Assembly: GCA_035582835.1 (NCBI GenBank) | Contig: JAYKAV010003044.1 | Location: 3,592,064 to 3,656,063, forward strand | DNA length: 64,000 bases | Direction: 5' to 3' | From: Phoebastria nigripes | Taxonomy: Eukaryota; Chordata; Aves; Procellariiformes; Diomedeidae | Shown: positions 62,200-64,000 of the stretch, in pieces | Layout of the letters: every line of letters begins with the position of its first letter | How positions within the stretch are numbered: position 1 is the first letter of the stretch | The notes under the pieces: model-generated | Databases searched by the model: none | Told to the model about the DNA's origin: nothing | The model's input: only the letters and a program-made list of their open reading frames with translations | Program-made: the position numbers and the translations under genes

Positions 62200-62458
62200 C
62201 TATGATGTATGCTCAGTTTTCACACAGAAAGGTGTGGTGGTGATGGGGAAAGCAAATCCCACCCTTATTTTTGAACACAGTAGCCATGATGCAATTCTGC
62301 TGGGAGGGCAGCAGCAGTATCAACCAAATTACCAAATGTTCCAGTTCTGGAGGCCTGGGACATGGCCAGTTATGTGCTGGGAAGTGGACTGCCAAACTCA
62401 TTTCACAGCAGTCAGACTGCAGAAACTTGCAGTCAGTAATGATTGGGGCTTGATGTGA
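62200..62458 (+). CDS. Candidate plus-strand 3' terminal coding exon, product not recognised
   Basis: A 36-nt tract that is almost pure pyrimidine (62162-62197) leads into GCCAG, one of the strongest acceptors in the window. After one base, one frame is open for 85 codons to TGA at 62456-62458. It reads YDVCSVFTQKGVVVMGKANP, then LIFEHSSHDAILLGGQQQYQ, NYQMFQFWRPGTWPVMCWEV and an end DWGLM, with four tryptophans and mixed hydrophobic and polar residues. No AATAAA is seen downstream; AATATA-type hexamers occur at about 62600. The antisense strand is open over the same region. Phase 2 entry does not match the plus-strand exon alternative at 60.5-60.63 kb, so an exon between them would be needed. 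I do not recognise the protein. Confidence 0.3.
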
Positions 62459-64000
62459 ATTGGCAGCAGATGCTGATGAAAAGCATTTTTCCCTCATTGT
62501 AACATATCTAATTGAAGTGCCCTCAGTCAAGTAAGGTCCTGAACTTTCCTACTGACTGCTCATTTCTCAATACATTATAAACTAGCAGTTCATTATGTAA
62601 TATATAAAGTTGCATGCAAACAAGATGCCTCCCCATAGTTAGCTTATTCCTAAATCGTTATCTTCAGCACAATTACTGCTAAAAACATTTCTGTAGCTGT
62701 TTTAAGCTCTGCCAAAAATAGTTTGAGCAGCATTTAAAATGAGCTTCATTTTGCGCGCGCGTGTGTGTGTGTATATATATTTAAAATGAACTCTTTTCGC
62801 AGGTCTCCCTTTTCCTTACCCCCATTGAAAGTTTCAGATTTCATAAGTAAGTCTAGGAATTCTTCATATCATAAGGAGCACATAGAAATGTTGGTGCCAC
62901 CTCCTGTCCTTTGTAGGTTGTGTCTTGGGGGCCTGCAGTGTGAACACAATGGAGATAACCGAGAGAAAGTAGCAGAATGAGGTTTAAGTTCGTAAGAAAA
63001 GATCATGCTCTGAGAAAGAGCAATTACATATTGGTATTTAAAGGGGAGTAATTGCCATCAGAAAATCATTGGAGTTTTACAGGCACTGACATCAAGTTAT
63101 GTAATTTGATGAGCTGATGGACTATACTACAGCATTGTGGAACAGCCTGAGCGTTTTAGGAAGCTGAGCACTCCACTCCAAATGACTGCATTCCTGTGGG
63201 GACTGGGATTGTGAAGCAGAAGAGAACGTTACAATTTGATAGATATAAAATTGCAACAAAACAGATGACTTACTTATAAACAACACTCATTACAAAATCA
63301 GTATGACATGCCTAAAACCTAANGCCTTCTATATTAGTCCTGTTACAGAATACAGCAACCTTAATGATAAAGACCTAATCATTTGGAGCAAATACCTCAA
63401 AGCTGCATCGCATCTTATTGAAACTATCATTTTAAAACACTTTCAACACTTTACTAAGGGACATAAATCACCAGGCTCTGAAACAGGAAGTGCAATTATC
63501 TGAATACTGTTGCTTCCAATCAGTTAGCAATAAAAATATGTCAAGGCTATTAAAATTATAAACGCTGTATCATTTCATTTTTTTTCTCACCAGGGAGCAT
63601 TAAAACTAAAATGACAAAAATGCAAAGCAGCCTTTAGACACTGCAACAAACCTCATAGTGTTGGTAGCAAGAGCAACGCAAGCACACTTCAGATATTGAC
63701 TATATCTTAAGTGCATTCTTTCAAACAACTTAAAATGACAACCAAATTAATTCTGAGTGCAAGCAGGCACAACTTTTGTTTGGTTGGTTGTTTTTTAAAT
63801 CAAAGTTACTATCACACCATTGTAGGCACTAGCTTGGCACAGCACAGCTACACTTTCCTGCTAAGCTCAGCCANTTGTAGCAGACAGCATTTCCATGCAG
63901 TCACACACAGCTGAATCTCTCTACCCAGTTATCTACAAATCTAAAGTAGATGAGAGCGCCTCAAGCTTTTGTATCAACTTAGGTATTCTTTCCTACTCTG
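62459..64000. other. Gene-free stretch at the right edge
   Basis: AT-rich DNA with the alternating purine-pyrimidine tract at 62.75 kb. No exon, repeat family or RNA gene recognised. Confidence 0.6.
62752..62780. repeat. Compound (GC)n(GT)n(AT)n tract, Z-DNA type
   Basis: The run T, then GC four times, GT six times and AT four times is 29 nt of unbroken alternation between purine and pyrimidine. It is a compound microsatellite with strong Z-forming potential in its GC/GT part and an easily melted AT part. Confidence 0.9.

Noticed and set aside
1..64000. CRISPR arrays, tRNA or rRNA genes, intact transposons or bacterial-type operons
   Set aside because: None seen on reading both strands; the sequence is vertebrate nuclear DNA with only decayed retroposon fragments.

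Overview
The window looks like gene-poor nuclear DNA from a sauropsid vertebrate, most likely a bird. It is AT-rich, has no long open reading frame (the longest is 170 codons and unconvincing), and has no operons or ribosome-binding sites. It carries sparse, old CR1-type LINE tails and older L2/MIR/L3-like remnants, but no young dense repeats. A 15-N gap and a few dozen isolated single Ns mark it as draft assembly. No gene could be named with confidence.

Left edge (1-215): a reading frame open on the minus strand runs off the window behind two good splice acceptors. It is the best candidate for a real partial exon here. From 5.5 to 13 kb, four short minus-strand segments have strong donor and acceptor sites and one usable frame each (5571-5660, 8459-8505, 12647-12728, 12823-12879). 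The last two are separated by a canonical 94-nt intron with matching phase. From 40.4 to 41.4 kb the minus strand has several protein-like readings that do not join through introns of normal size; this is either a decayed gene or chance. At 42.6-42.8 kb there is a symmetric 162-bp exon-like segment beside a 33-nt T tract.

Right end (59.7-62.5 kb): a GC- and CpG-enriched block lies next to a minus-strand 3' terminal-exon candidate (60497-60845) with AATAAA directly after its stop. The same DNA has a near-perfect donor on the plus strand. A G-quadruplex-type run sits in the upstream intron. A plus-strand terminal-exon candidate with a very strong acceptor lies at 62200-62458. One reading is a minus-strand gene ending near 60.47 kb, with the promoter of a second minus-strand gene just downstream whose introns fill most of the window; this is inference.

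Between these lie long stretches of apparently intronic or intergenic DNA. They hold homopolymers (A64, T33, A23, G16), a 29-nt alternating purine-pyrimidine tract, a pyrimidine mirror-type tract, small tandem duplications and several perfect or near-perfect hairpins. Exon-like segments with good splice sites occur by chance every few kb in vertebrate introns, so the exon calls carry low confidence and need transcript or cross-species evidence.
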